The notes under the pieces: model-generated | What the model was told of the DNA's origin: nothing | Database searches by the model: none | The model's input: the letters and a program-made list of their open reading frames with translations, nothing else | Position numbers and translations under genes: made by a program | In this document: piece by piece, positions 36,936-44,894 of the stretch | How positions within the stretch are numbered: the stretch's first letter is position 1 | Layout of the letters: every line of letters begins with the position of its first letter | Source: an uncultured Pseudomonadota bacterium | GTDB lineage: Bacteria; Pseudomonadota; Gammaproteobacteria; Burkholderiales; JALYOK01 | Direction of reading: 5' to 3' | DNA length: 64,000 nucleotides | Assembly (NCBI GenBank): GCA_902826775.1 | Contig: CADEHE010000011.1 | Location: forward strand, 1-64,000

Positions 36936-37082
36936 ATTGAGAGTTACATAATGCCGAGACACGTTTGTCGTCCCCGCGCAGGCGGGGACCCATGCGCCGT
37001 GCGCAGCGGGCTATGGATTCCCGCCTTCGCGGGAATGACGGGATTGTGATTTGCCTTGTCACAAGATGCTGCAATCCTCAAT
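36936..37082. mobile_element. 147-bp MITE, copy 2
   Basis: This is the same element as at 9990-10136, with identical length and well over 80 percent identity by eye. Its left end ATTGAGAGTTACATAAT and right end (inverted) ATTGAGGATTGCAGCAT are flanked by TA on each side. The inner hairpins GTCCCCGCGCAGGCGGGGAC and ATTCCCGCCTTCGCGGGAAT are intact. It ends 25 bp before the ATG of the double-glycine peptide gene, so it may supply or disturb that gene's promoter. The 36709-36935 stretch before it shows nothing recognisable. Confidence 0.8.
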
Positions 37083-37106
37083 AATTTACACAGCAAGGAG
37101 ACGTAA

Positions 37107-37301
37107 ATGAAACAGCGTACATATTCCCCTAAATTGATGCCGATGGCTCTCGCCGAAATGAACGAAGTGCATGGAGGCGCGATTAACATGAGCGGTGTCG
37201 GTGTGCAGATCTTGAATGCGATTGTCTCGAAAAACTACAGCGATCTGGTTGATTTGGGATTCGTCATTGTCTGCGACGAAGGCGGCGGTTGCACCTGGTA
37301 A
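37107..37301 (+). CDS. Double-glycine-leader peptide (bacteriocin- or RiPP-like), orphan
   Basis: This 64-residue peptide starts behind a strong AAGGAGA (37095-37101). The N-terminus is basic and ends with ALAEMNEVHGG, matching double-glycine leaders (L..E(M/L)..V.GG) that are cut and exported by ABC peptidase-transporters. The 40-residue core after G24 is Gly- and hydrophobic-rich and ends in VCDEGGGCTW, with two cysteines at 56 and 62 that could form a disulfide or be modified. No transporter, immunity gene or modifying enzyme lies within 10 kb. The MITE sits just upstream. It is convergent to mtgA, 22 bp away. Confidence 0.6.
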   Translation: MKQRTYSPKLMPMALAEMNEVHGGAINMSGVGVQILNAIVSKNYSDLVDLGFVIVCDEGGGCTW

Positions 37302-37323
37302 GCTTGTCGCTGAGGTAAGTGAG

Positions 37324-38112
37324 TTATGGCAGCTGCGCGTAGCGCATGCCGCGCGCGATGACGTTGGTCCGCCGCAGCAAGGCGCGGTCGTTGCGCGCCT
37401 TGTCGTAGTAACGCGGGTTGGGGATCATCGCGGCCAGGCGCGCCGCTTGCCCAGCCGAAAGGCCGGCTGCGCTGGTGCGGTAGTAATGGCGCGCGGCAGC
37501 CTCGGCGCCGAACACGCCGTTGCCCCACTCGATCACGTTCAAGTAGATTTCGAAGATGCGTTGCTTGCTCATCATCTTTTCCAGCATGATGGTGATGAGC
37601 GCCTCTTCCAGCTTGCGCCAAGGCGTGCGCTTGCTGGAGAGAAAGAGATTTTTTGCCAACTGTTGCGATATGGTTGAACCGCCGGCGACGACTTTGCCTT
37701 TCTTGGCGTTGCGTTCCAGGGCGCGCTGAATCGCTTCCCAGTCGAAGCCCTCGTGGTCGGTGAAATTGGAATCTTCCGCCGCTATGACCGCGCGCTTGAG
37801 CAGCGGCGAGATTTGCTGGTAAGACACCCAGCGGTGGCGCAGTTCGGCGTCGGGATTTTTCTCTTGCAGAATTTCCAGGCGATCTTCCATGAAGGCGCTG
37901 CGTGCGGGATTATGATCGACCCACCACCACACATGCACGAAGATCCAAACTTGGTAGAGGATGATGAAACCGAAGAACGCGGCGCAAGCCCAGCCGATCC
38001 AAAACCAAACGCTATGGCCGCGCATGCGCTTGAACAACGCTGCGAGGTATTTGCCTGCCGATACTGCGCTACCCGCCGGTGAAGGTCGACTTCTGCTTAC
38101 CGACCGAGCCAT
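37324..38112 (-). CDS. mtgA: Monofunctional peptidoglycan glycosyltransferase
   Basis: This 262-residue inner-membrane enzyme polymerises lipid II into glycan strands. One membrane helix lies at about residues 36-62. The GT51 domain follows, with catalytic Glu in AVIAAEDSNFTDHEGFDWEAI, then GGSTISQQLAKNLFL, the region EEALITIMLEKMMSKQRIFEIYLNVIEWGNGVFGAEAAARHYY and a family-typical C-terminal end. It has no transpeptidase domain, as expected for MtgA. aroE lies 55 bp upstream on the same strand, so they may be co-transcribed. Confidence 0.95.
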   Translation of the reverse strand: MARSVSRSRPSPAGSAVSAGKYLAALFKRMRGHSVWFWIGWACAAFFGFIILYQVWIFVHVWWWVDHNPARSAFMEDRLEILQEKNPDAELRHRWVSYQQISPLLKRAVIAAEDSNFTDHEGFDWEAIQRALERNAKKGKVVAGGSTISQQLAKNLFLSSKRTPWRKLEEALITIMLEKMMSKQRIFEIYLNVIEWGNGVFGAEAAARHYYRTSAAGLSAGQAARLAAMIPNPRYYDKARNDRALLRRTNVIARGMRYAQLP

Positions 38113-38167
38113 GGATGCGTGGATAAGCGCCAGCGTGGGTTGGATGGTTTGATGGCGGTGGATGCGG

Positions 38168-39010
38168 CTAGCCGGGCTCGCCGAGCTGCTGCCGGAGCGT
38201 TTGTAGCACTGGCTTAGTCTCTGGCCTCACGCCGCGCCAAAGAAAAAACGATTCCGCCGCTTGTTCGACCAACATGCCGAGGCCGCCGCTGCAGCGCGCG
38301 GCGCCCTGCGCCATGGCGTGCTGCAGAAACGGCGTGGCGCCCTTGCCGTAAACCATGTCATAGGCGAGCGAGCCGGGCGCGTACACGCCGGGCGGCAGCG
38401 CGGGGGCTTCGTTGTTGAGTCCGCTGGAAGTGGCGTTGATGACGATATCGAAGCGCGTGCCGGCGAGTTTAGGGAGCGCGCGCGCTTGCAAGCGCTGTTT
38501 TGCATCCGGCGCGGCGTGCGCGATCATCGCCACTAGCGCGTGCGCTTTCTCCTCGGTGCGGTTGCTGATGGTGAGCGTCGCGACACCGGCGTGCAGCAGC
38601 GGCAGCACCACGCCTTGCGCCGCGCCGCCCGCGCCGACCAATAGCGCGCGGGTGCCGGTGAGCACGAAGCCGAGAGCTTGTTCGATGTCGTTCACCAAAC
38701 CGATGCCGTCGGTATTGTCGCAATGAATTTCTTCGCCGTCGAAGCGCAAAAAGTTGGCGGCGCGCGCAGCAATCGCGCGCTCGCTCGCGCTGGAGGCGAT
38801 CTCGAACGCGGCCAGTTTGAACGGCAGCGTGACGTTCATTCCTTTACCGCCGCCACGCAGAAACTGCATCACTGCGCCGTCGAAGCCGCCGATGGGGCCG
38901 AGGATGCGCTCGTAGCTGATGTCTTGCCCGGTTTGCCGCGCAAAAGCGGCGTGGATTTCTGGCGACTTGCTATGCGCGATGGGGTTGCCGATGACGGCGT
39001 AGCGGTCCAT
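38168..39010 (-). CDS. aroE: Shikimate dehydrogenase
   Basis: This 280-residue enzyme reduces 3-dehydroshikimate with NADPH in the chorismate pathway. It binds shikimate through the SKS motif (AHSKSPEIHAAF, about residues 12-23), uses K65 in NVTLPFK and D101 in NTDG as catalytic residues, and has a GAGGAAQG nucleotide loop with a basic NRTEEKA after it. The C-terminal sequence GLGMLVEQAAESFFLWRGVRP is typical. The start gives the standard family length. Confidence 0.95.
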   Translation of the reverse strand: MDRYAVIGNPIAHSKSPEIHAAFARQTGQDISYERILGPIGGFDGAVMQFLRGGGKGMNVTLPFKLAAFEIASSASERAIAARAANFLRFDGEEIHCDNTDGIGLVNDIEQALGFVLTGTRALLVGAGGAAQGVVLPLLHAGVATLTISNRTEEKAHALVAMIAHAAPDAKQRLQARALPKLAGTRFDIVINATSSGLNNEAPALPPGVYAPGSLAYDMVYGKGATPFLQHAMAQGAARCSGGLGMLVEQAAESFFLWRGVRPETKPVLQTLRQQLGEPG

Positions 39011-39092
39011 TTTGCGGAGACGGGTGAGAGGAGTTAGGAGGAAGAACTTCGACGGGCGTGAGTTACTTGTGACACCTCACTCGTCACTGTTT

Positions 39093-39545
39093 CTACCCCT
39101 GCTTCCACGGCAAGCCCGCCGCGCGCCAACCGCCGACGGTGTTGCGATGGCCGTTGGCGTCTTTATCTCCTTCGAAGCCTTGCAGCACGTTGTAGCAATC
39201 GAGGTAGCCGGCTTGCGTGGCGAGGCTGGCAGCATTGTGCGAGCGCGCACCGGAGCGGCAGATGAACATGATGATCGCTTCTTTGTCGACTTTAGCTTTG
39301 AGTTCGTCCATGAAATTCGGGTTCGGCTTGCTACCCGGGTAAGTAAGCAGCTCTATCTGAGTGCTGCCGGGAATTGCGCCGACATACTCCCACTCCGCCT
39401 GGGTGCGGACGTCTACCAATTTGGCGTTTGCAGCCTGCGTCATGAGTTGGTACGCTTCGGCAGGCAGCAGCGCGCCCTCGTAGGGCAGGTTCATTTCTTG
39501 CGCGCGTTGCTGCGCGGTCTTGAGGATTTCCGGTACCGTTGCCAT
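39093..39545 (-). CDS. Rhodanese-like domain protein
   Basis: This 150-residue single-domain rhodanese has the active loop CRSGARS with C96, which would carry a persulfide, preceded by KEAIIMFI. The start of the domain is LVDVRTQAEWEYVGAIPGST. The N-terminal 30 residues (ILKTAQQRAQEMNLPYEG) form an extra helix found in many proteobacterial members. It could move sulfane sulfur or just act as a redox or sensor protein. aroE ends 82 bp downstream. Confidence 0.85.
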   Translation of the reverse strand: MATVPEILKTAQQRAQEMNLPYEGALLPAEAYQLMTQAANAKLVDVRTQAEWEYVGAIPGSTQIELLTYPGSKPNPNFMDELKAKVDKEAIIMFICRSGARSHNAASLATQAGYLDCYNVLQGFEGDKDANGHRNTVGGWRAAGLPWKQG

Positions 39546-39638
39546 AAGCGCTACTCCGGCTAAAGGCGAGCATTCTATCCCGCAGTGGGCGCCGCCAAAA
39601 GAGCGGGCGCCATGTTGCAGCAGGGAGGCAGGGCATAG

Positions 39639-40415
39639 ATGGAAGATTCACCTTCGCGGAATCCGTATTCCCCGCCCAAGGCGCGCGTCGATGATGTTGA
39701 TCCCGACCACGCGGGCAAGCTCGCCAATTTGACGCGATGGACGCTGTGGGCGCTGTACGCGCAAATTGCTATCAGCACGGTCGCCATCGTTTCCGGTGCG
39801 CTCGAGTACCAGCTGCTCAGAGAGTTTCAGCAAGGTACGTTTCCCGACGGCGCCACCGGACAAGCCGCAGCGCAAGCGAACGATCAGCGTCAAGGTGTGA
39901 TCGGCGTCGTTCAGGTGATCATTTTTCTCGTATCGGGCGTGCTGATTCTGATGTGGATTTATCGGGCTAACGCCAATGCGCGGGCGCGCGGGGCGCAGGA
40001 GATGCGTTTCACACCGGGCTGGTCGGTGGGCTGGTATTTCATTCCGTTCGCCAATTTGGTCATGCCCTATCGGGCGCTGAAGGAGATCTGGCAGGCGAGC
40101 GCGGCACCGCAGGCGTGGCGCGCGCAAGAAGCACCCGCCACGTTCGCTTTGTGGTGGACGTTGTGGATCGTCTCCGGAATTGCCAATCAAGCGGCGTTGC
40201 GCTTGAGCATGGGCGCGAAAACGCTGGTCCAACTGCTCGGCGCTAACATCGTGACGCTGTTCTCTGACATTATCTCGATCCCGCTCGCGCTGGTGTTTGC
40301 TTGGCTGGTCAAACACATCGCCTCGATGCAAGCTCGCCCTGCGGATGCATTACCGGCGGCGACGGGAAGAGATAAGTTTTCAACCTATGCGGAAGATCAC
40401 GATGAATTGTTCTAA
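39639..40415 (+). CDS. DUF4328 membrane protein
   Basis: This 258-residue protein has a short cytoplasmic N-terminus with NPYSPPKARV, then four to five membrane helices. It contains the DUF4328 hallmark WIYRANANARARGA, GWSVGWYFIPFANLVMPYRALKEIWQAS and a final ALVFAWLVKHI helix. The function of the family is unknown. The stop overlaps the next gene's start by 14 bp in a different frame, suggesting translational coupling. The start is at an ATG with GCAGGGAGG upstream. Confidence 0.8.
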   Translation: MEDSPSRNPYSPPKARVDDVDPDHAGKLANLTRWTLWALYAQIAISTVAIVSGALEYQLLREFQQGTFPDGATGQAAAQANDQRQGVIGVVQVIIFLVSGVLILMWIYRANANARARGAQEMRFTPGWSVGWYFIPFANLVMPYRALKEIWQASAAPQAWRAQEAPATFALWWTLWIVSGIANQAALRLSMGAKTLVQLLGANIVTLFSDIISIPLALVFAWLVKHIASMQARPADALPAATGRDKFSTYAEDHDELF

Positions 40416-41040
40416 GTGGCATAGCTTGTTGCTCGCCTTGCTGTTGTTGCCGCCGCTAGTAGGCGCGGCGCCCAGCGCCGAGCAAGCGAAGCAAATCGAG
40501 CAGACATTCGCCGCGTGGCTTGCCGCGCCGGAGCAGACCGGCGCAGCGCCGAAGCGCGCGAAATACGTGGCGAGCGTCATGACCAAGCTGCCGGGCGGCA
40601 GCGCCGCGGAGGTGCATTTGGTCGAATACGAAACCAAGGAAGGTGTTTATGGCAAGGGCTTCGTCAACCCGGTGCCGATGTCGTTCGGCACGCTGCCGTA
40701 CAAAGAGTGGAATAACACCGATCTGGTGACGGCGTATACCGGCTGGCTGATACTGGCGAGCGGCCTGGAAGGAAAATCGATCGTTACGGACTTCACACCT
40801 AAAACGCAGGCGGTGCTGCAACGCGAGTTGCAGGCCAAGGGGCTAAGTAACGTGGTAATCAAAGACAAGTATCTGATCGATACTGTTGAATTGTTCGAGT
40901 TCCAAGCCAGCAAAGGCGGCAAACAGTTTCTCGGTGCCGGGCAGGCGGGCGCGGCGCTGCTGTTCGAGAAAGGGGCGCCGGAAACAGCTTTGCCCATCAT
41001 TTATATGTTCTTGGGTCGCCTGCAGCGCGGTGATTTGTAA
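40402..41040 (+). CDS. Exported protein of unknown function
   Basis: This 212-residue protein has a signal peptide (MNCSKWHSLLLALLLLPPLVGAA) and a mature domain starting PSAEQAKQIEQTFAAWLAAPEQ. The domain has alternating short strands and one or two helices, and ends with LPIIYMFLGRLQRGDL. An alternative ATG 5 codons earlier gives MRKITMNCSK. It overlaps the DUF4328 gene end, and the glnA regulatory region starts right after its stop. I do not recognise the family. Confidence 0.6.
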   Translation: MNCSKWHSLLLALLLLPPLVGAAPSAEQAKQIEQTFAAWLAAPEQTGAAPKRAKYVASVMTKLPGGSAAEVHLVEYETKEGVYGKGFVNPVPMSFGTLPYKEWNNTDLVTAYTGWLILASGLEGKSIVTDFTPKTQAVLQRELQAKGLSNVVIKDKYLIDTVELFEFQASKGGKQFLGAGQAGAALLFEKGAPETALPIIYMFLGRLQRGDL

Positions 41041-41045
41041 ACGTC

Positions 41046-41062
41046 CGCACCACAATGGTGCG
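41046..41062. promoter_or_regulatory. NtrC binding palindrome upstream of glnA
   Basis: CGCACCACAATGGTGCG matches the NtrC half-site pattern GCAC(C/T)A-N3-TGGTGC, with perfect 7-bp arms. A weaker second site, TGCACCATAAAAGGGCG, lies at 41077-41093, about three turns away, so NtrC dimers could cooperate. Both sit 60-110 bp before the sigma-54 element, the usual position for an enhancer. ntrB and ntrC themselves are encoded 2.4-5 kb downstream. Confidence 0.75.
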
Positions 41063-41154
41063 CTGCGGTCGGCTCTTGCACCATAAAAGGGCGATAGGGC
41101 TGACTTACTTGACGTAAGTGCTTGTGGCAAAATCCGCTTTTGCTTTTTCTGCCC

Positions 41155-41170
41155 GGGCACACTTTCTGCA
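41155..41170 (+). promoter_or_regulatory. Sigma-54 promoter (-24/-12) of glnA
   Basis: GGGCACACTTTCTGCA carries the -24 GG and the -12 GC at the required 12-bp step, against the consensus TGGCACG-N4-TTGCA. It differs from the consensus mainly in the first T and one T of TTGC. Its position, 87 bp before the glnA ATG and just after the NtrC sites, supports the call. No other convincing promoter was found in the interval. Confidence 0.65.
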
Positions 41171-41256
41171 AGCCAAGGCCTGCTTGCCCATACTTAGTTA
41201 ACTTCGGAAAGTCCTTCGGATTTCCGTCAAGTCGTTTTCGCTATCAGGAGAAAAAC

Positions 41257-42666
41257 ATGGCAGTCGCCGATGTAATGAAGATGTTGAAAGACAACGAAGT
41301 CAAATTCGTTGATCTGCGTTTCACCGACACGCGTGGCAAAGAGCAGCACGTTTCGGTGCCGGCTAAGGCGTTCGAAGAAGACAAGTTCACTGCGGGTCAC
41401 GCCTTCGACGGCTCCTCGATCGCCGGCTGGAAAGGCATACAAGCCTCCGACATGTTGTTGATGCCCGATCCGGATTCGGCGGTGATGGATCCGTTCCGCG
41501 ACGAGCCAACTTTGAACCTGACTTGCGATGTGCTCGAACCGGCCGACGGCAAGGGCTATGACCGCGATCCACGCACCATCGCCAAGCGTGCCGAAGCCTA
41601 TTTGAAGGCCAGCGGCATCGGCGATGTCGCTTACTTCGGCCCCGAGCCCGAGTTCTTCATTTTCGATTCCGTTACCTGGCATGTGGATATGTCCGGTTCC
41701 TCGGTGCGCGTGGAAACAGAAGAAGCGCCTTGGAGCTCGAAAGAGCGCTATGAAGGCGGCAACATGGGCCATCGCCCGCCGGTCAAAGGCGGCTATTTCC
41801 CGGTTCCGCCGGTCGATTCGCTGCAGGATATCCGTTCGGCCATGTGCTTGGCGCTGGACGAGATGGGCGTGGAAGTCGAAGTGCACCACCACGAAGTTGC
41901 CGCCCCTGGCCAGTGCGAGATCGGCACCAAGTTCAATTCGCTGGTCAAACGTGCGGATTGGTCGCAGGTCCTGAAATACGTCGTGCACAACGTCGCCGCC
42001 TCTTACGGCAAAACCGCCACTTTCATGCCTAAGCCCATTGTTGGCGACAACGGCTCCGGCATGCACGTGCACCAGTCGATCTGGAAAGGCGGTCAAAACC
42101 TGTTCGCCGGCAACGGTTACGCCGGCTTGTCGGAGTTTGCGCTGTATTACATCGGCGGCATCATCAAGCACGCGCGCACGTTGAACGCCATCACCAACCC
42201 CGGCACCAACTCCTACAAGCGCCTGGTGCCCGGTTTCGAAGCACCGATCAACTTGGCTTACTCGGCGCGTAACCGCTCGGCGGCGATCCGCATTCCGTAT
42301 GTCAGCAACCCGAAGGGGCGCCGCATCGAAGTACGCTTCCCGGACCCGACCTGCAATCCTTACCTCGCTTTCGCCGCGATGTTGATGGCGGGCTTGGACG
42401 GCGTGCAGAACAAGATTCACCCAGGCGATCCGATCGACAAGAACCTCTACGATCTGCCGCCGGAAGAAGCGAAGAAGGTGCCGAGCGTGTGCTCCTCGCT
42501 CGACATGGCGCTCGACTACCTCGACAAAGACCGCGAGTTCTTGACCCGCGGCGGAGTCTTCAGCGACGATATGATCGATGCCTACATCGAGTTGAAGATG
42601 GAAGAAGTCACGCGCTTCCGCATGACGACGCATCCGGTTGAGTACGATATGTATTACAGCCTGTAA
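41257..42666 (+). CDS. glnA: Glutamine synthetase, type I
   Basis: This 469-residue dodecameric enzyme ligates ammonia to glutamate using ATP. Recognisable segments are [14 protein letters not shown] near residue 50, PEFFIFDSV, the ammonia/metal region [33 protein letters not shown] and [19 protein letters not shown]. The adenylylation tyrosine, Tyr398, lies in [10 protein letters not shown], so control by GlnE is expected. The ATG is preceded by AGGAG at 8 bp. DUF4124, ntrB and ntrC genes follow. Confidence 0.98.
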   Translation: MAVADVMKMLKDNEVKFVDLRFTDTRGKEQHVSVPAKAFEEDKFTAGHAFDGSSIAGWKGIQASDMLLMPDPDSAVMDPFRDEPTLNLTCDVLEPADGKGYDRDPRTIAKRAEAYLKASGIGDVAYFGPEPEFFIFDSVTWHVDMSGSSVRVETEEAPWSSKERYEGGNMGHRPPVKGGYFPVPPVDSLQDIRSAMCLALDEMGVEVEVHHHEVAAPGQCEIGTKFNSLVKRADWSQVLKYVVHNVAASYGKTATFMPKPIVGDNGSGMHVHQSIWKGGQNLFAGNGYAGLSEFALYYIGGIIKHARTLNAITNPGTNSYKRLVPGFEAPINLAYSARNRSAAIRIPYVSNPKGRRIEVRFPDPTCNPYLAFAAMLMAGLDGVQNKIHPGDPIDKNLYDLPPEEAKKVPSVCSSLDMALDYLDKDREFLTRGGVFSDDMIDAYIELKMEEVTRFRMTTHPVEYDMYYSL

Positions 42667-42681
42667 CAATGCACGGGGGTA

Positions 42682-42982
42682 AAGGAGGCGCGGGGGAACC
42701 CCCTGCCCCCGCGCTCGTTCTAGTGACGGAGTCGCTGGAACAGGGCGCGCGGTGCGCGCCTTGAACGAAAAAGCAACGGCGGCTGCACTCTTCTTCGCAT
42801 CGCACCGCTCCCTGTAGCGCTCCGAGGCGCCCGAACGTCTCGGAAGTTGGCTCGTTTGCGGCCCAAAGAGAAGTGCGGCCGTCTTGGCGGTTTACCTCAA
42901 GGCGCGCGTGTCGCGCGCCCTGTTCCGTCGGCTACGCTTCTAATAGTGAGCGCGGGGGCAGGGGGTTCCCCCGCGCCTCCTT
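42682..42982. repeat. Long imperfect inverted repeat after glnA
   Basis: The arm 42682-42760 and the arm 42901-42982 are inverted copies of each other. The outer 34 bp match perfectly (AAGGAGGCGCGGGGGAACCC and onward) and the inner parts (around GGAACAGGGCGCGCG) still match in blocks. About 140 bp of unique sequence lies between them. No coding sequence is visible. The structure fits a non-autonomous mobile element or palindromic repeat. Confidence 0.7.
42688..42714 (+). terminator. Hairpin 22 bp after glnA stop
   Basis: GCGCGGGGG and CCCCCGCGC form a perfect 9-bp GC-only stem around a 9-nt loop. It lies inside the left arm of the inverted repeat, so a terminator or attenuator role for glnA is plausible. 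No T-tract follows. Confidence 0.5.
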
Positions 42983-43036
42983 CCCCAGGGGTTTCGCCGC
43001 GCCTCCTTCCCAATGGGGGAACCCCCGCGCCTCCTT
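42972..43036. repeat. Three direct copies of CGCGCCTCCTT
   Basis: CGCGCCTCCTT occurs at 42972-42982, 42998-43008 and 43026-43036, each preceded by a C-rich stretch of similar pattern. The first copy is the end of the inverted-repeat arm. The unit probably arose from repeated partial duplication of that arm. Confidence 0.6.
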
Positions 43037-43057
43037 TCTAGTAGACTATGCCCCAGA

Positions 43058-43564
43058 ATGCTTAGCACGCTTGGGTCTTTGGCCCATACCCTCCTAACTC
43101 TATGGCTGTCGGTGACTGCAGGGCCGATCTATAAGTACGTCGACGACCAGGGCAACGTCACCTATTCCAACTCCCCGCAGCCGGGCGCCAAGATCATCGT
43201 ACTCGATCCGGCGCCGCCGCCGTCCAGCGCCCCGAGCGTACCGCAGCCGCGCGAGAGCGAGGCCGCGCCGGCACCGCGCGAAGCGCCTAAGCGTCAAGCG
43301 GCCCCTAGCAACTTTCCGCGGGTGGATAGCGACACGCAGCGCAAGCGCGACCTTTCACGCCGCAACATCTTGGAAGAGGAATTGCGCAACGAGCAGAAAT
43401 CGCTCGATGAAGCGAAGAGAGCCCTAAAAGAAGGCGAAGCGACGCGGCAAGGTAATGAGCGCAACTACCAGAAATACCTCGACCGCGTGCAGGGCCTGAA
43501 GGACACCGTGCAAACGCATGAGAAGAACCTCGAGGCGATACGCAAGGAACTGAGCAATCTCTGA
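43058..43564 (+). CDS. DUF4124 protein with coiled coil
   Basis: This 168-residue exported protein has a short hydrophobic N-terminus (LAHTLLTLWLSVTAG) and the DUF4124 motif IYKYVDDQGNVTYSNSPQPGAKI. A Pro/Ala-rich linker follows, then a long Glu/Lys/Arg-rich helix (RRNILEEELRNEQKSLDEAKRAL) up to the C-terminus. DUF4124 proteins lie in the periplasm and their function is not known. The gene sits between glnA and ntrB, an order I recall for betaproteobacteria. The ATG is chosen because upstream residues are repeat-derived. Confidence 0.8.
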   Translation: MLSTLGSLAHTLLTLWLSVTAGPIYKYVDDQGNVTYSNSPQPGAKIIVLDPAPPPSSAPSVPQPRESEAAPAPREAPKRQAAPSNFPRVDSDTQRKRDLSRRNILEEELRNEQKSLDEAKRALKEGEATRQGNERNYQKYLDRVQGLKDTVQTHEKNLEAIRKELSNL

Positions 43565-43669
43565 GAGGCGCCGCGCGCAGCCCGCCTAGGCTGCTGATGC
43601 TGGCGCGCTTATTGCGAGACAGTGTGAGTATGCTCGTTTTTGAAGCTTGTCTCGCCCCGTTCTAGTGCC

Positions 43670-44800
43670 ATGGTGCTGCCCGCTCTCACCGGACTCGACC
43701 TGTTGGCTACGGCTGTGCTGGCAGTCGATGCACGCTTGCGCATCCGCTACGCCAACGCCGCCGCCGAGCATTTGCTGGAGTTGAGCAACCGGCATTTGCC
43801 TGAAGAGCCCATTACGCAAGTATTCAGCGGCGCACGGGCGCTCGCGACTACCGCAAAACTTGCGCTTAGCAATGCGACGACCTATGTCGAGCACGACATT
43901 GCTCTCACGCTGCCCGGACGCGCGCAGTTGCGCTTGGACTGTACCGTGACGCCGATGGCCAATGCAGTGTACGCGCCGGGCGCGGACAACGAGCCGGGCG
44001 TACTGTTGGAATTTCGTCTTCTCAACCAACAAATCAAAGCCGAGCGTGAGCAGCGCGCGCTGCAGGAAGGCCAGCTCAATCGAGAGCTGATCCGCAATTT
44101 GGCGCACGAGATTCGCAATCCGCTCGGCGGCATTCGCGGCGCCGCGCAGCTGCTGGAGAACGAACTCGAACGCAAGGACTTGACCGAATACACACGCGTC
44201 ATTATTAAAGAGGCCGACCGTCTGCAAGCGTTGCTCGATCGCTTGCTGGCGCCGAACCGTTTGCCGAAAGCGGAAGCTCTCAACGTGCATGAAGTGTTGG
44301 AGCAAGTGCGCAGCGTAATCGCGGCGGAATTTCCCGGGGTCAGTGTGCGGCGCGACTATGACCCGAGTTTGCCCGAGCTGCACGGCGACAAACAGCAGCT
44401 CACGCAGGCGTTTCTCAACATCGTGCGCAACGCTGCGCAGGCATTCCAGAGTGGCGCCGAAGCCGGCGCTGGTGGAGCGGGCGGTGCGGCGAATGCGAAT
44501 GAGGCCGGTCGGCGCCAAGCAAACGAAATCGTGCTGCGCACGCGCGCCGCGCGCAGGGTGACAGTGGCGCAGAAGGCGTATCGCTTGGCGCTGAGCGTGC
44601 AGGTCATCGACAATGGCCCAGGCATTTCGGCTGAGCTGCACGATAAGATTTTTTTCCCGCTGTTCTCCGCGCGCGAAGGCGGGACCGGACTTGGCCTGAC
44701 AATTGCTCAGAGTTTTATTAACCAGCAGCGCGGCACCATCGAAGTAGAGAGCGTGCCGGGACATACCTGCTTCACGGTGATGTTGCCCGTTCATAGTTAG
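43670..44800 (+). CDS. ntrB: Nitrogen sensor kinase NtrB
   Basis: This 376-residue cytoplasmic kinase and phosphatase acts on NtrC under PII control. A PAS-like sensor occupies residues 5-125 and the phospho-acceptor is H146 in NLAHEIRNPLGGI. The ATPase part has NIVRNAAQAFQ, DNGPGIS and GGTGLGLTIAQSF. Between the N box and G1 box lies a low-complexity insert (AEAGAGGAGGAANANEAG), absent in the shorter enterobacterial protein. I preferred this ATG; a TTG 10 codons earlier is possible. Confidence 0.9.
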   Translation: MVLPALTGLDLLATAVLAVDARLRIRYANAAAEHLLELSNRHLPEEPITQVFSGARALATTAKLALSNATTYVEHDIALTLPGRAQLRLDCTVTPMANAVYAPGADNEPGVLLEFRLLNQQIKAEREQRALQEGQLNRELIRNLAHEIRNPLGGIRGAAQLLENELERKDLTEYTRVIIKEADRLQALLDRLLAPNRLPKAEALNVHEVLEQVRSVIAAEFPGVSVRRDYDPSLPELHGDKQQLTQAFLNIVRNAAQAFQSGAEAGAGGAGGAANANEAGRRQANEIVLRTRAARRVTVAQKAYRLALSVQVIDNGPGISAELHDKIFFPLFSAREGGTGLGLTIAQSFINQQRGTIEVESVPGHTCFTVMLPVHS

Positions 44801-44894
44801 AGAAGCGAGCGTGCTCGATTCTCCACGAATCTCCCCTCGCCCCACTTGTTGGAGAGAGGGGCAGGGGTGAGGGGATACAAATGAAAGAGCCAGC

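Noticed and set aside
41227..42669. 480-codon open frame antisense to glnA
   Set aside because: Mirror image of a highly conserved gene; the translation has no family features.
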